Source of the DNA: Oscillatoriales cyanobacterium
Lineage (GTDB): Bacteria; Cyanobacteriota; Cyanobacteriia; Cyanobacteriales; Microcoleaceae
Reading direction: 5' to 3'
DNA: 64,000 nt
Assembly (NCBI GenBank): GCA_004292955.1
Contig: RDXX01000008.1
Location: 62,001-126,000, forward strand
In this document: in pieces, positions 35,401 through 43,264 of the stretch
Numbering within the stretch: position 1 is the first letter of the stretch
How the letters are laid out: each line of letters opens with the position of its first letter
Program-made: the position numbers and the translations under genes
The notes under the pieces: generated by a model
Told to the model about the DNA's origin: nothing
What the model saw: the letters and a program-made list of their open reading frames with translations, nothing else
The model's database searches: none

Positions 35401-36016
35401 AATGGCGAAGGGATTGCCCGTAATTGCTACAGCAGTCAGCGGAATTCCCGAAGAGTTGGGAGATACCGGAAAGTTAATTGCCGATCCGACAATTGACGCG
35501 CAACAGACAGCACAAGAGTTAGCCGCAACGGTAGAACTATGGGCCCAAAATCCCGAATTGCGGAGGCTGGCAGGACAAGCTTGCAAACTGCGAGCCCAAG
35601 AGCTTTTTAAGGAAGAACGGATGCTGTTGGAATACTCAGAAGTTGTCGCCCAAGTCTTATCTGCTAGCGGCAATCGAGACGAATTTGCGTTAGCGAAGCC
35701 CTCGAAGAGGATCGCGCCCAAAGTCCAAAAGCAGATCGAAAAAGTTGACAGTATGCTCCATTACTATTATCTAGTATGGCAGGCTTGGCAAGCTTGGGAG
35801 CGCGGGGATATGTCCGGGATGGTGGAGAAGTTGCAGTCAGCTTGGAAATGCACGCCATTGTTGACAAGCGAAACTATCTTGAGTTGGATTGTAAATTTTG
35901 TTGCCTTATCTTCAGAGAAAGGGGAGCAATTCGATACTTGTGCGCTGATTAATTCCGAAGCTTGGCAAGAATTGATGGAATTAGTACAGGGTTTTGAACT
36001 CGCCTTGTCTCGTTAA
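32492..36016 (+). CDS. Three-domain glycosyltransferase (GT2-GT2-GT4)
   Basis: 1174 residues. Two similar GT-A family 2 domains (about 8-230 and 328-555) each start with VSVIIxAYN and carry EIIVVDDGSTD and a later FLDxDDFF, the UDP-sugar/metal site. Each is followed by a matching helical segment (LPQHIRELENPAFYEALTWMAWQLY; LPDRIRQLQKAERYKSLVWIAWRMY), showing internal duplication. A GT-B family 4 domain follows (about 664-1060), with GIGGLAQFNHSLLSKLAADGYRV, FTAARLTPIKGYQYQLQAIAKL and SSKAEGMPLAVMEAMAKGLPVIATAVSGIPEEL. The C-terminus repeats the helical segment once more. A 27-bp interspersed repeat (35689-35715) encodes LAKPSKRIA after the GT4 domain. Likely role: stepwise assembly of a surface glycan. 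Confidence 0.9.
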   Translation: MSAATRTPQVSVIIAAYNGSRYIVQAVESVLCQTFTDLEIIVVDDGSTDETHQVLQPYFDRIRYVYQENAGVAAARNRGIQESKGEFIAFLDQDDFFLPDKLAAQISLFRQQLSLGIVNSGWRIVNQQGDKISDIKAWEYFPKLNLETWIVQMPVLPSAMMFSRQWLELAGGFNSEFDSVDDSDLVLRLALLGCEAAWLPQVTVSYRQHDQNVSIKKALKQANLFITLKQQFFAKPDLPQHIRELENPAFYEALTWMAWQLYYSNHPVEAVEFFQKSIQYSPYPLRPTVTDWQKRLSAIAQTYGVTIDFQSLRNLPEWKKIMASIPTSKTPRVSVIIPAYNCEHYITRAVESAVNQTYQNWEIIVVDDGSTDNTRQTLEPYRDVIQYVYQENQGAAKARNRACEMAKGEFLAFLDADDFFLPEKLAKQIACFEADPTLGMVQNGWLMVDETGKDIYPVMPWEDTPNLDLESFVLHKSVRPSAMMVRREWWERLGGFDHRFPPTEDLDFALRLGLKGCKCAWLKEILTCYRQHDSNLMSGGEKVMKSMEIVMEQFFAQPNLPDRIRQLQKAERYKSLVWIAWRMYRDGYLPEMVECLRKSLYYTPYNGTETVFKWLETFRVSSEKYTNNFDAYALTNLKEWQDMVAEAVNNTYQFKSEPSSIGRQLAPHVLVYAEDHGIGGLAQFNHSLLSKLAADGYRVTSVQTKASNPLITEQQQLGIEHIWLEFDTMREFLRIAYNCSDAERIYAEAKPDLIIFSDGWPMANFAAKQVALKQNIPYVITLGYIDRTYKTFNRGDQVPYFDAVAYQYNLAKAVIAVSHENLNLFKSLFKMPREWGKVIYYGRPNNYFEPPNLSTRQRLRQEQGIPEEAVVCFTAARLTPIKGYQYQLQAIAKLKNLPVWPQIYFVWAGPGSTTHDNMEPELRATVNELGVTEQVKFIGQRWDIADWLDASDIFILSSKAEGMPLAVMEAMAKGLPVIATAVSGIPEELGDTGKLIADPTIDAQQTAQELAATVELWAQNPELRRLAGQACKLRAQELFKEERMLLEYSEVVAQVLSASGNRDEFALAKPSKRIAPKVQKQIEKVDSMLHYYYLVWQAWQAWERGDMSGMVEKLQSAWKCTPLLTSETILSWIVNFVALSSEKGEQFDTCALINSEAWQELMELVQGFELALSR
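35689..35715. repeat. 27-bp intragenic repeat, copy 2 (in the glycosyltransferase gene)
   Basis: Identical to 12143-12169, here read in the forward direction as LAKPSKRIA, in a linker after the GT4 domain. Confidence 0.85.
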
Positions 36017-36021
36017 ATTTT

Positions 36022-36182
36022 AAGGTACGTTGTTGCGATGAAAGCGCTCTTTCATATATAAACAAAGAGCGCTGAAGCGCAACTACATACCTTGGAAAGA
36101 ACTCATTTTAAGGTACGTTGTTGCGATGAAAGCGCTCTTTCAATATATAAACAAAGAGCGCTGAAGCGCAACTACATACCTT
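36022..36182. repeat. Two tandem copies of an AAGGTACGT...ACATACCTT hairpin element
   Basis: Copies at 36022-36093 and 36110-36182. Each has ends AAGGTACGTTGTTGCG and CGCAACTACATACCTT enclosing GAAAGCGCTCTTT and AAAGAGCGCTGAAG, so a transcript would form a long hairpin. Relatives with the same ends are at 48999-49069, 49181-49251 and 60585-60654. Confidence 0.8.
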
Positions 36183-36230
36183 GATTGAATTGAAGTCTTT
36201 TTCTGTTTGCAACCACATACAATATGCAAT

Positions 36231-37559
36231 ATGCAATTCACCTTCAAGTTCAAACCTATTAATAAGCTGCTGCCAATTTGCTTAGCTTTGGTAACAATCC
36301 TGTTAATCGCGTATTTTGGGCAGCAGCCAACAATTGCCCAAATGCGATCGAACGTCACAGTCGATTTTGGACAGCCAGCCACCGGTATCACCTCCATGAG
36401 CGGCTTCTTGCACGGAATCGACCCCAGCAAGCCCCCCGATAGCTCCATTAAGCCCTTGCAGCCCAAGCTGTGGCGCGCCGGAAGACTCGATATTTACGAT
36501 CGAGTAATCGCCAGCGGAGCCGAATTTCAACTATTAGTTAGCGACCTCTGGGGCTACGGCAGCAACCCCAAAGGCTGGCCCTATCAAAATTACCCCGCGT
36601 GGGAAGCCTTCATCCGACAGTTAGCCCAACAGAATAAGGGCAAAAAAATTATTTGGGATATCTGGAACGAACCAGATTTAGTAAATCCGTTTTGGAAGGG
36701 AAGCAGAGAACAATTCTTTGAAACTTACAAAAGGGCTTACAAAATCTTGCGGCAAGAATTGGGGCCGTCAGCGATGATTGGCGGGCCGAGCATCAGCACT
36801 TACAACAAAGAATATCTCGCGGCTTTTTTGGATTACTGCAAAGCGAACAAACTGGAAGTAAATTTCCTAGCTTGGCACGAACTCAATGATACCATAATTT
36901 TATTTGTTGACGATCACGTATTTGATGCTAAACGCAATTTCCAACAAAGTCCCTTTTACAAGGAACTAAAATTGCAAAAGATTTATGTCAACGAAATTGT
37001 CGGAGAATTAGCGCAGTATCAGCCGGGGGAAATTTTAGGTTATTTGTCTAACTTGGAGTATGCAAGAGCTGATGGTGCTTGCAGAGCTTGTTGGGATACA
37101 ACAGTAGGTAAAAAAGTTAGTAATTGCTTCAATAATACGCTGACAGGGATGGTTACGCCGAATACTTTTGAGCCGAGGGCTGCTTGGTGGACTTACAAAG
37201 CTTATGCTGATGGAGTGAATTCGCGGGTGCTGAGTCGATCGGATAGCGATCGCCTTGTGGCCTTAGCTAGCAAGTCAAATCCCGAAGGTAAAGCACAGGT
37301 ACTTTTGGGTTATTTCGATCGCAATTATTCGTCAGCCACAACCGTTACCTTGAATCTTGTAAATTTGCAGCAGCTTGGGATTAAAAACGGTCAAAAAGTT
37401 AGTCTCAAATTAGAGAAGATTCCTAACAATCTCGAAGGCGCTGTGCAAAAGCTGGTTACGGTTAAAGAAGAAAGTGTTTCGGTTGTTGGCAATAACTTGA
37501 CTTATGTTGTTCCTAATGTCAAAGTTCATGAAGGTTATTTGTTGACTATTACCAAGTAA
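36231..37559 (+). CDS. Exported clan GH-A glycoside hydrolase (GH39-like)
   Basis: The ATG at 36231 gives 442 residues (a TTG 24 bp upstream is in frame but unlikely). Residues about 10-33 form a signal or anchor helix (LLPICLALVTILLIAYFG). The domain resembles GH39-type beta-xylosidase-like TIM barrels: KIIWDIWNEPDL holds the Asn-Glu pair with the acid/base Glu (about 147), and KIYVNEIVGE the probable nucleophile Glu (about 255). A C-terminal beta-rich region follows (VLLGYFDRNYSSATTVTLNLVNL). It lies 214 bp after the multi-domain glycosyltransferase on the same strand, pointing to trimming or turnover of a surface polysaccharide. The sugar specificity is not predictable. Confidence 0.8.
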   Translation: MQFTFKFKPINKLLPICLALVTILLIAYFGQQPTIAQMRSNVTVDFGQPATGITSMSGFLHGIDPSKPPDSSIKPLQPKLWRAGRLDIYDRVIASGAEFQLLVSDLWGYGSNPKGWPYQNYPAWEAFIRQLAQQNKGKKIIWDIWNEPDLVNPFWKGSREQFFETYKRAYKILRQELGPSAMIGGPSISTYNKEYLAAFLDYCKANKLEVNFLAWHELNDTIILFVDDHVFDAKRNFQQSPFYKELKLQKIYVNEIVGELAQYQPGEILGYLSNLEYARADGACRACWDTTVGKKVSNCFNNTLTGMVTPNTFEPRAAWWTYKAYADGVNSRVLSRSDSDRLVALASKSNPEGKAQVLLGYFDRNYSSATTVTLNLVNLQQLGIKNGQKVSLKLEKIPNNLEGAVQKLVTVKEESVSVVGNNLTYVVPNVKVHEGYLLTITK

Positions 37560-37844
37560 AATCACTCAAGAGTCGGCGGTTGGAAACCGCGACTACACAA
37601 ACGATGTCCGCCTCCGCGGACGAAGAAATATGGATGGGATTTGAGAGAAATGTGCGATCTAATTTTAAATCCGAGGTGGTTAGAAACCCGGGGGTTGGAA
37701 ACCGCGACTACACAAACGAAGTCCGCGCAACGCGAGACTAAATAGTAGGCAGTATCTACAAAAAAATCAGGCTTAAATACTCCTCTATCTCTTAGTCTGC
37801 GGAGGCAGACTTGGCTTGTGTAGTAGCGGTTTCCAACCGCCGAA
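37560..37844. repeat. GGCGGTT...AACCGC hairpin repeat cluster
   Basis: Copies of a repeat reading GGCGGTTGGAAACCGCGACT with ACACAAACGATGTCCGC at about 37571-37625 and 37691-37735, and the inverse (CGGAGGCAGACTTGGC, GTAGTAGCGGTTTCCAACCG) at about 37800-37842. The same family fills 39970-40262, 47845-48170 in part, and 58989-59068. No gene is seen. Confidence 0.7.
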
Positions 37845-38144
37845 TCATCGGAGATTTATCAACGATTGCTGCACGGATTCCAGCCATTCTCTGACAGTTT
37901 GATTTTTCGATTGTGGGTCATAGTAACAGCCTAATTCATCCAGGACGAAGGTTTCTAAATCTGGTTCGGAAATCGACATTTCTAGCAGTTGACTAAGTTC
38001 TTGCGATGCAGCTTCAATACTTGCGGGGGGTTCGCTGTTCAGGTAGTTATTGACTACATCACTGGGAGTGTCAGCTTCTAGCGCCCACTCTTGGTGAAAG
38101 TAGGAACTGAAAAATTGGGTTAAATTAGGAAATTGATCGATCAT
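37845..38144 (-). CDS. CdiI-type immunity protein
   Basis: 99 residues, acidic and soluble. The start (IDQFPNLTQFFSSYFHQEWALE) and the LDELGCYYDP motif match the contact-dependent growth-inhibition immunity family (CdiI_2 type): a small helical protein that binds and blocks the cognate nuclease. The ATG overlaps the last 4 bp of the upstream toxin gene, so translation is coupled and every cell making the toxin also makes the antidote. Assignment rests on family pattern and on pairing with an RNase A-like toxin. The specific binding interface cannot be seen. Confidence 0.78.
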   Translation of the reverse strand: MIDQFPNLTQFFSSYFHQEWALEADTPSDVVNNYLNSEPPASIEAASQELSQLLEMSISEPDLETFVLDELGCYYDPQSKNQTVREWLESVQQSLINLR

Positions 38145-38680
38145 TGGGGATAAGCTGTGAGAATAAAGTATCCGGGAGGTAATTTATTGCTGCGCTGGAG
38201 GACGATTTTCAGGCGAGAGACTGGAGTTGCTTTGGATGAGCGGCGGCGCAGAGTAATGCCAATTGTTCTGTTGGCGTTGTAGTCGATCGTATAACGATTG
38301 CCTCCTTTTTTTACCCAGGAGGCGATCGCACTTTGATTTTTGGACATTGCTTCCGCAATCGCCGCTTCAGCGACGGAACGGTTAGCAAAGGAAGATGCAG
38401 CAGCAATTTCCATTTCTCGTCCGAGTCGCTGTGCTAATTCTCCTTCTGTTTTACCAACGTGTCTCTCTAAAGTGTGTCCTCCTGCGGCTTCGTGAACATC
38501 CAATCCGCCGCCCGGTATCTTAGGGACAAAGGCTATGGTGGTTTGTGGTATATTTGAGATTTCCCCTGCAAAAACAGCGCCACCAACAGCGGATATTGCC
38601 GAGTGCAATAAGATTGTGATTGAGGCGATCGCGCAGATTATACCTAAAAATCTTTTTAGGCGATCGAGTTGACTTTTCAT
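38141..38680 (-). CDS. Exported RNase A-like toxin (bacterial CdiA-CT type), stand-alone
   Basis: 179 residues. Residues about 10-38 form a signal or anchor segment (FLGIICAIASITILLHSAISAVGGAVFAG). The remainder matches the bacterial RNase A-fold toxin domain usually found at the C-terminus of CdiA and other polymorphic toxins: GGGLDVHEAAGGHTLERHVGKTEGELAQRL (first catalytic His region), an NRSVAEAAIAEAMSKNQSAIASWVKKG helix, and a C-terminal YFILTAYPQ strand. It lacks the huge CdiA filament part, so it is a minimal secreted effector. The immunity gene overlaps it by 4 bp. The delivery route is unknown. Confidence 0.8.
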   Translation of the reverse strand: MKSQLDRLKRFLGIICAIASITILLHSAISAVGGAVFAGEISNIPQTTIAFVPKIPGGGLDVHEAAGGHTLERHVGKTEGELAQRLGREMEIAAASSFANRSVAEAAIAEAMSKNQSAIASWVKKGGNRYTIDYNANRTIGITLRRRSSKATPVSRLKIVLQRSNKLPPGYFILTAYPQ

Positions 38681-38805
38681 TGTTGTTTTTGATGTTCAGT
38701 ATAGTTGTCTAATGTTTTTGTCTGTTTCCTAGTTTAGCATTAGTGATAGTCCTGGACGCACAGGTGCCTAGAAACCAAATTTTTTACGAAAATTATGCGC
38801 TCTCA

Positions 38806-38929
38806 GGGTGCATCTCACGCAAGGAAAATATGTTTGTAGGGGCGAAGCATGACCGTAGTCAATATAGGATTATAACTAATAACTTATATGCGGTCATGCT
38901 TCGCCCTCTTCAAAATTGAGATGCACCCC
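38806..38929. repeat. Nested palindrome (MITE-like), copy 3
   Basis: Ends GGGTGCATCTCACGCA and AAAATTGAGATGCACCCC enclose an inner inverted pair (GGGGCGAAGCATGACCG and CGGTCATGCTTCGCCC) different from the inner hairpins of copies 1 and 2. Lies in the 498-bp gap 38681-39178, which otherwise shows only an AAACCAGGTTTTTTT fragment and no gene. Confidence 0.75.
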
Positions 38930-39178
38930 GCTCTCACCCACAAATTAGGTTAAAAACCAGGTTTTTTTGAGGTTGATGCGTCCGGGACTGAGTGAGTTAG
39001 GAATTGCACGCAGCATTTAAGTGCGCGATGCACAGTCCGCACCCTACATTGTATTTAGAATATAATTTTGTTAGGGTTTACAAAGCTTCACTCAATCTGA
39101 GAAATTATTAATAATTCTTTGAAAAAATCCCAGATAATTGATGATAGATTAATTGATAAGTTTTCAAAAGGTGAAAAA

Positions 39179-39955
39179 ATGCAAGTAGTCATCCTAGCGG
39201 GCGGTCTTGGTACTCGTCTGAGAGAAGAAACAGAATTTCGCCCCAAGCCTTTAGTTGATGTCGGCGGGCGCCCGATTATTTGGCACATCATGAAAATATA
39301 CGCCCACTACGGCTTCCAAAACTTCATTGTCTGCTTGGGCTATCGCGGCAACATGATTAAAGAATATTTCCTGAATTATGAAGCCATGAACAATGACTTT
39401 ACGATATGTCTGGGACGGAAAAATACCATCACTTATCAGCAGGAACATCGCGAACAAAATTTTCATGTAACGCTGGCTGATACTGGTGCAGAAAGCATGA
39501 CGGGAGGGCGGGTAAAACGGATCGAAAAATATATCGATGGCGAGAATTTCATGGTGACTTATGGTGATGGAGTTGCTGATGTCAATATCGATAAATTGAT
39601 GGAGTTTCACAAGTCTCACGGTAAGCTGGCAACTGTAACTACATTTCGCCCGATTTCACGTTTTGGGATTTTGGATGTTGACAGTGAAGGTCAAGTACGA
39701 GAATTTGCTGAAAAACCTCAAATAGACGGCTGGATTAGTGTTGGATATATTATATTTAACCGCCGGATATTTGAGTATTTGGGTGAGGATGATTGTGTTT
39801 TAGAACAGGAGCCAATGCAGCGTTTGGCAGCAGATGGACAGTTGATGGCTTACCGCCATGAAGGCTTCTTTTATGCGATGGATACTTATCGGGAATATAA
39901 GTATTTAAACGAGCTTTGGGATGAAGGGAAGGCTCCTTGGAAAGTTTGGGAATAA
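39179..39955 (+). CDS. rfbF: Glucose-1-phosphate cytidylyltransferase
   Basis: The ATG at 39179, preceded by AAAGGTG, gives 258 residues, the usual RfbF length. The nucleotidyltransferase signature VVILAGGLGTRLREETEFRPKPLVDVGGRPI binds CTP and glucose 1-phosphate. MVTYGDGVADVNIDKL provides the metal-binding aspartate region, and the C-terminal EGFFYAMDTYREYKYLNELWDEG is typical of the family. The product, CDP-glucose, is the precursor of dideoxy and branched deoxy sugars of surface glycans. The usual partner rfbG (CDP-glucose 4,6-dehydratase) does not follow. Instead a 300-bp repeat cluster separates it from an unrelated gene. Confidence 0.92.
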   Translation: MQVVILAGGLGTRLREETEFRPKPLVDVGGRPIIWHIMKIYAHYGFQNFIVCLGYRGNMIKEYFLNYEAMNNDFTICLGRKNTITYQQEHREQNFHVTLADTGAESMTGGRVKRIEKYIDGENFMVTYGDGVADVNIDKLMEFHKSHGKLATVTTFRPISRFGILDVDSEGQVREFAEKPQIDGWISVGYIIFNRRIFEYLGEDDCVLEQEPMQRLAADGQLMAYRHEGFFYAMDTYREYKYLNELWDEGKAPWKVWE

Positions 39956-39969
39956 TGATTAATTAAGAT

Positions 39970-40262
39970 GGCGGTTTAAACCAGGAAAACGGCGGTTTAA
40001 ACCAGGAAAACGGCGGTTTAAACCGCGTCTACACAAAGGAAGTCTGCCTCCGCAGACTGAAGAAACGGCGGTTTAAACCGCGTCTACACAAAGGAAGTCT
40101 GCCTCCGCAGACTGAAGAAGCTCATATAATTTTAACCGCATTGTCTTCAACCCACGGAGGTGGGTTTTGTTTGTGTAGACGCGGTTTCAACCGCCGAGTC
40201 TGAAGATTCAACCCACGGAGGTGGGTTTTGTTTCTATAGACGCGGTTTCAACCGCCCAGTCT
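39970..40262. repeat. Dense cluster of GGCGGTTTAAACCGC hairpin repeats
   Basis: At least three direct copies of a unit with CGGCGGTTTAAACC and, in the longer ones, GCGTCTACACAAAGGAAG and CTGCCTCCGCAGACTGAAGA, then two inverted copies (CCCACGGAGGTGGGTTTTG and GACGCGGTTTCAACCGCC). Transcripts could form several alternative long hairpins between rfbF and the acyl-CoA dehydrogenase gene. No ORF of interest. Confidence 0.8.
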
Positions 40263-40283
40263 TCTATAAAATCATCATAAAAA

Positions 40284-41366
40284 ATGGATTTTCAATATAT
40301 TCTAAACAGCGCGGAAAGTTACCTAAAAGAGTGCGTTGCACCCCGCGCGGAAATTATCGACAGTGACTCGGAAGCGCTGAAAACAGCACTTTTAGGATTG
40401 GAAAATCGATCGCTCTTAGCGTTGCGCTTTCCCCAAAAATACGGCGGCGCGGGTATTCCACCGGAGCTTTTTTACCAATATCAGGAATTGACGGCGCGAT
40501 ATTCTGGGGCTTTGTCTTTTCTGCAAACTCAGCACCACAGCGCAACTGCGATGATTGCTGGCAGTGACAATGAAATGCTAAAAGGCAGATACTTGCGCGC
40601 GATCGCCCAAAAAGAGTTACGCTTGGGTGTTGGGTTTTCGCATTTGAGGCGATCCTCTTCGAGGGCTTCGCTAACGGGCAATCCGGCAGTCACCGCAACT
40701 CCCGTAAAAGATGGCTATCTACTGTCGGGGAATGTTCCTTGGATTACTGGTTTTGGCTTGTTTGAAAAGTTTATTGTGGCTGCGGTACTTCCAGACAATC
40801 GCGCGGTTTTTGGTTTGCTGCCTTTTGCTAATATTGAACGGGAATCTGGTAAAATAGCTGTCAGCGAAATCATGCCGTTAATCGCGATGAATTCGACTAA
40901 TACTGTGACAGCAAGTCTTAATAATTGGTTGTTGCATGAATCGGAAATAATTTCGGTTAAAGCTGTCGGTTGGATTGCGGAAAATGACAGCAAAAATATC
41001 CTGAATTTTGTGCCGGTTACTTTTGGCTGTATTCGCGCGGGATTGGATGTAATTGTAGCGGCGGCGATAGTTAAAGATTCGCCTGCGATTGTGGCGGCTT
41101 GCACAAAATTGGAACAGAAGCTCGATCGGCTAAAACAGCATTTCCTACAATCTCAACATAGCTCAAAAGCCGAACAATTAGCGCTCCGAGCGGAAGCTAT
41201 TGATTTGGCTGTGCGGTGCGGGCACGCTGCGGTGGTGGTTTCTAGCGGTGCGGCTAACGGTAGGCTGCACCCGGCTGGAAGAGTTTATCGAGAGGCTTTG
41301 GTGTATACTGTTTCCGGGCAAACAAAGGATGTGATGGCAGCGACGCTCGATCGCATTCTAGAGTGA
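40284..41366 (+). CDS. Acyl-CoA dehydrogenase family protein
   Basis: 360 residues. N-terminal helical domain (YLKECVAPRAEIIDSDSEALKTALLGLENRSLLALRFPQKYGGAGI), middle domain with QTQHHSATAMIAGS and LSGNVPWITGFGLFEKFIVAAVL (the typical G..W.TG element of the beta domain), and a C-terminal four-helix region (LRAEAIDLAVRCGHAAVVVSSGAANGRLHPAGRVYREALVYTV). These flavoproteins oxidise acyl-CoA or act as related oxidases. The catalytic Glu is not evident in my reading. Residues about 122-131 (RSSSRASLT) come from the 27-bp repeat at 40649-40675, inserted in frame in a loop. The cellular substrate is unknown. Confidence 0.85.
   Translation: MDFQYILNSAESYLKECVAPRAEIIDSDSEALKTALLGLENRSLLALRFPQKYGGAGIPPELFYQYQELTARYSGALSFLQTQHHSATAMIAGSDNEMLKGRYLRAIAQKELRLGVGFSHLRRSSSRASLTGNPAVTATPVKDGYLLSGNVPWITGFGLFEKFIVAAVLPDNRAVFGLLPFANIERESGKIAVSEIMPLIAMNSTNTVTASLNNWLLHESEIISVKAVGWIAENDSKNILNFVPVTFGCIRAGLDVIVAAAIVKDSPAIVAACTKLEQKLDRLKQHFLQSQHSSKAEQLALRAEAIDLAVRCGHAAVVVSSGAANGRLHPAGRVYREALVYTVSGQTKDVMAATLDRILE
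40649..40675. repeat. 27-bp intragenic repeat, copy 3 (in the acyl-CoA dehydrogenase gene)
   Basis: Inverse of the sequence at 12143-12169 and 35689-35715. It is read here as SSSRASLT, as in the kinase. Confidence 0.85.
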
Positions 41367-41393
41367 TTCAGCTAGGTTGATTTTGATTTGAAT

Positions 41394-41520
41394 CTGGAAC
41401 GGGCAAGATGCCCATTCCACAAGAAGAAAAAAATGTGGGATGGGCATCTGGAAGGGGCAAGATGCCCATTCCACAAGAAGAAAAAAAAATGTGGGATGGG
41501 CATCTTGCCCGTCCTAATAT
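41394..41520. repeat. GGGCAAGATGCCCATTCCAC repeat between genes
   Basis: Two direct copies of GGGGCAAGATGCCCATTCCACAA-like sequence (about 41400 and 41455), each followed by an AAGAAGAAAA run and TGTGGGATGGGCATCT. Each copy can fold into a hairpin. Relatives with GGGATGGGC...GCCCATCCC arms are at 17534-17586, 42325-42352 (single arm), 57760-57818 and 59119-59171. Confidence 0.75.
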
Positions 41521-41549
41521 TGTAGGTATATCAGCTAACCTGAGTTTTT

Positions 41550-42299
41550 GTGTCGATGACAAACAACTTTAACTCAAACAGTAACTCAAATAATTTAAAA
41601 ACGATCGCCTACCGCGACATTATAGACTTAACCCATGCAATTCATCCACAGATTCCCATCTGGCCGGGTGATCCAGCGCCGGAATTTGAAATAGTATCTG
41701 AAATAGACAAAAACGGCTATTTCCTGAGAAAATTCTCCATGGGAGAACACAGCGGCACTCACATCAACGCACCGAATACCTTCTATCCAGCAGGCGCGAG
41801 TGTTGATAGTTATGCGCCCCAGTCTCTAGTTTTGCCCGGAATTGCGATCGACCTTCGGGAGCAATGTCTTGCCAATCCCGATTACACTTTAACGATAGAT
41901 GATATATTGAATTGGGAACGCCAGCACAAATTTATTGAACCGGAAAATCTAGTTCTATTATATACTGGATGGCAAGCCAAATGGCATGATGAGCGAGCAT
42001 TTTTCAATCCTGACGAAGGCGGAGTTTGCCACTTTCCGGGATTTGGTCGAGCTGCGACTCAATTTTTGCTAGAAGAGCGATCGATTGCGGGAATTGGTAT
42101 TGACACTCACGGAGTCGATCCGGGACAAGATGAAAGTTTTGCTGTGAATAAAATGGTATTGCAACAGCAGCGAATTGTGCTGGAAAATCTGGCAAATCTC
42201 CACTTTTTACCTGCGGCAGACTTCACTTTGGCGATCGGAATATTACGCCTTTTGGGAGGTTGCGGTTCGCCCGTGTCCGTGTTAGCTTTTGTAGCTTAA
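41550..42299 (+). CDS. Cyclase family protein (kynurenine formamidase-like hydrolase)
   Basis: 249 residues from GTG (an in-frame ATG lies two codons later). The metal-binding signature HSGTHINAPNTFY (about residues 71-83) corresponds to HxGTHxDxPxHF of the cyclase/KynB family, with the Asp replaced by Asn. IIDLTHAIHPQIPIWPGDPAPEFE at the N-terminus and IAGIGIDTHGVDPGQDESF near residue 190 are also typical. Members are Zn/Mn-dependent hydrolases of amides and lactones. The substrate cannot be predicted. It is not near tryptophan-catabolism genes, so a kynB assignment is not justified. Cytoplasmic. Confidence 0.86.
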   Translation: MSMTNNFNSNSNSNNLKTIAYRDIIDLTHAIHPQIPIWPGDPAPEFEIVSEIDKNGYFLRKFSMGEHSGTHINAPNTFYPAGASVDSYAPQSLVLPGIAIDLREQCLANPDYTLTIDDILNWERQHKFIEPENLVLLYTGWQAKWHDERAFFNPDEGGVCHFPGFGRAATQFLLEERSIAGIGIDTHGVDPGQDESFAVNKMVLQQQRIVLENLANLHFLPAADFTLAIGILRLLGGCGSPVSVLAFVA

Positions 42300-42446
42300 G
42301 CTGTGGCATATTTGAATTGCATATTTCGGGCGGGCTGGAAGCCCACCCCACAAGATTTTGATTATTTATTAAGTCTAATTTAAATTTTGATTAGCTTAAT
42401 GCGGTAAAATTGGATTGAGAGAAGTCGAGTACGAATAATAAGATTA

Positions 42447-43193
42447 ATGACAGAACTGCCTAACGATCTCAATGATGCGATCGCCCAATCGCGCATAGCC
42501 ACCGCCGCCGCCCTCTCGGATGGCATGAATCTCCTGCAAGTCGAATTAGTCTTTCCCGAAATCGCCCTGCAAGCACAGTCTATCACGCAACAATTCTTAC
42601 CAGAATTTGAGGAAAGCCACTCCGGGATGAAAGTCTTTTTTCCCGATGCTGGTGCAGCCGCCCTCGCCCGCCGCGATTGGGGAGAAGTACCTTTTAAAAT
42701 AAGTGATTTGGGCAGCAGCCGCACTCCTGTTGAAGATAATATAGCACCGGAAGATGAACTGTTTTTGCTGGTGAATCCGGCGGCGGTAGAGGTGTCGCAA
42801 GTCGAAAAACTTTATATAGCTGCGGCGGGCCGCCCTGTGATCTTGCTCAACCCGCGCCTAGAAGATGTTGCTACTATAGGTATAGGTTATGCAGGCCGTC
42901 AGTTGCGCGATCGATTCCTGAGCAAAATCGAATCTTGCTATTACATCAGGCCGCTAGATACGGCAGCTTTATTCCGCTGCTATCCGCAACCGTGGCAAGT
43001 CTGGCTGGAAATAAATGACGAATACGAATTAATTTCGGAAACTGCTCAAAAACCTGTGGGAGACGATTTAGAACGGATTTTAGCGAAGGCTATGGGAGTC
43101 GCCGATCCTGATTCGACTGCACCGGCAAAACCGCTAAAAAAGAAAGGTTTTTTAGCAGAAATGCAGACTTTCCTCAAGGCTTTGACTCAGTAG
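42447..43193 (+). CDS. DUF1995 domain-containing protein
   Basis: 248 residues matching the DUF1995 family of cyanobacteria and plastids: LPNDLNDAIAQSRIATAAALSDGMNLLQVELVFPEI, then a Rossmann-like part (MKVFFPDAGAAALARRDWG), ELFLLVNPAAVEVSQVEKLYIAAAGRPVILLNPRLED and the C-terminal CYYIRPLDTAALFRCYPQPWQVWLE. Plant members of this family have been linked to photosystem II assembly (LPA3). In cyanobacteria the function is not settled. No transmembrane segments. It stands alone and is followed by an interspersed repeat with a TGACAGT run. Confidence 0.88.
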   Translation: MTELPNDLNDAIAQSRIATAAALSDGMNLLQVELVFPEIALQAQSITQQFLPEFEESHSGMKVFFPDAGAAALARRDWGEVPFKISDLGSSRTPVEDNIAPEDELFLLVNPAAVEVSQVEKLYIAAAGRPVILLNPRLEDVATIGIGYAGRQLRDRFLSKIESCYYIRPLDTAALFRCYPQPWQVWLEINDEYELISETAQKPVGDDLERILAKAMGVADPDSTAPAKPLKKKGFLAEMQTFLKALTQ

Positions 43194-43264
43194 TATTGTA
43201 GAGTGCGTTAGCTAGAGTTATTTTCGATTTGCTCGATCGACTCATCGCTGGCGCATCCTGCACC

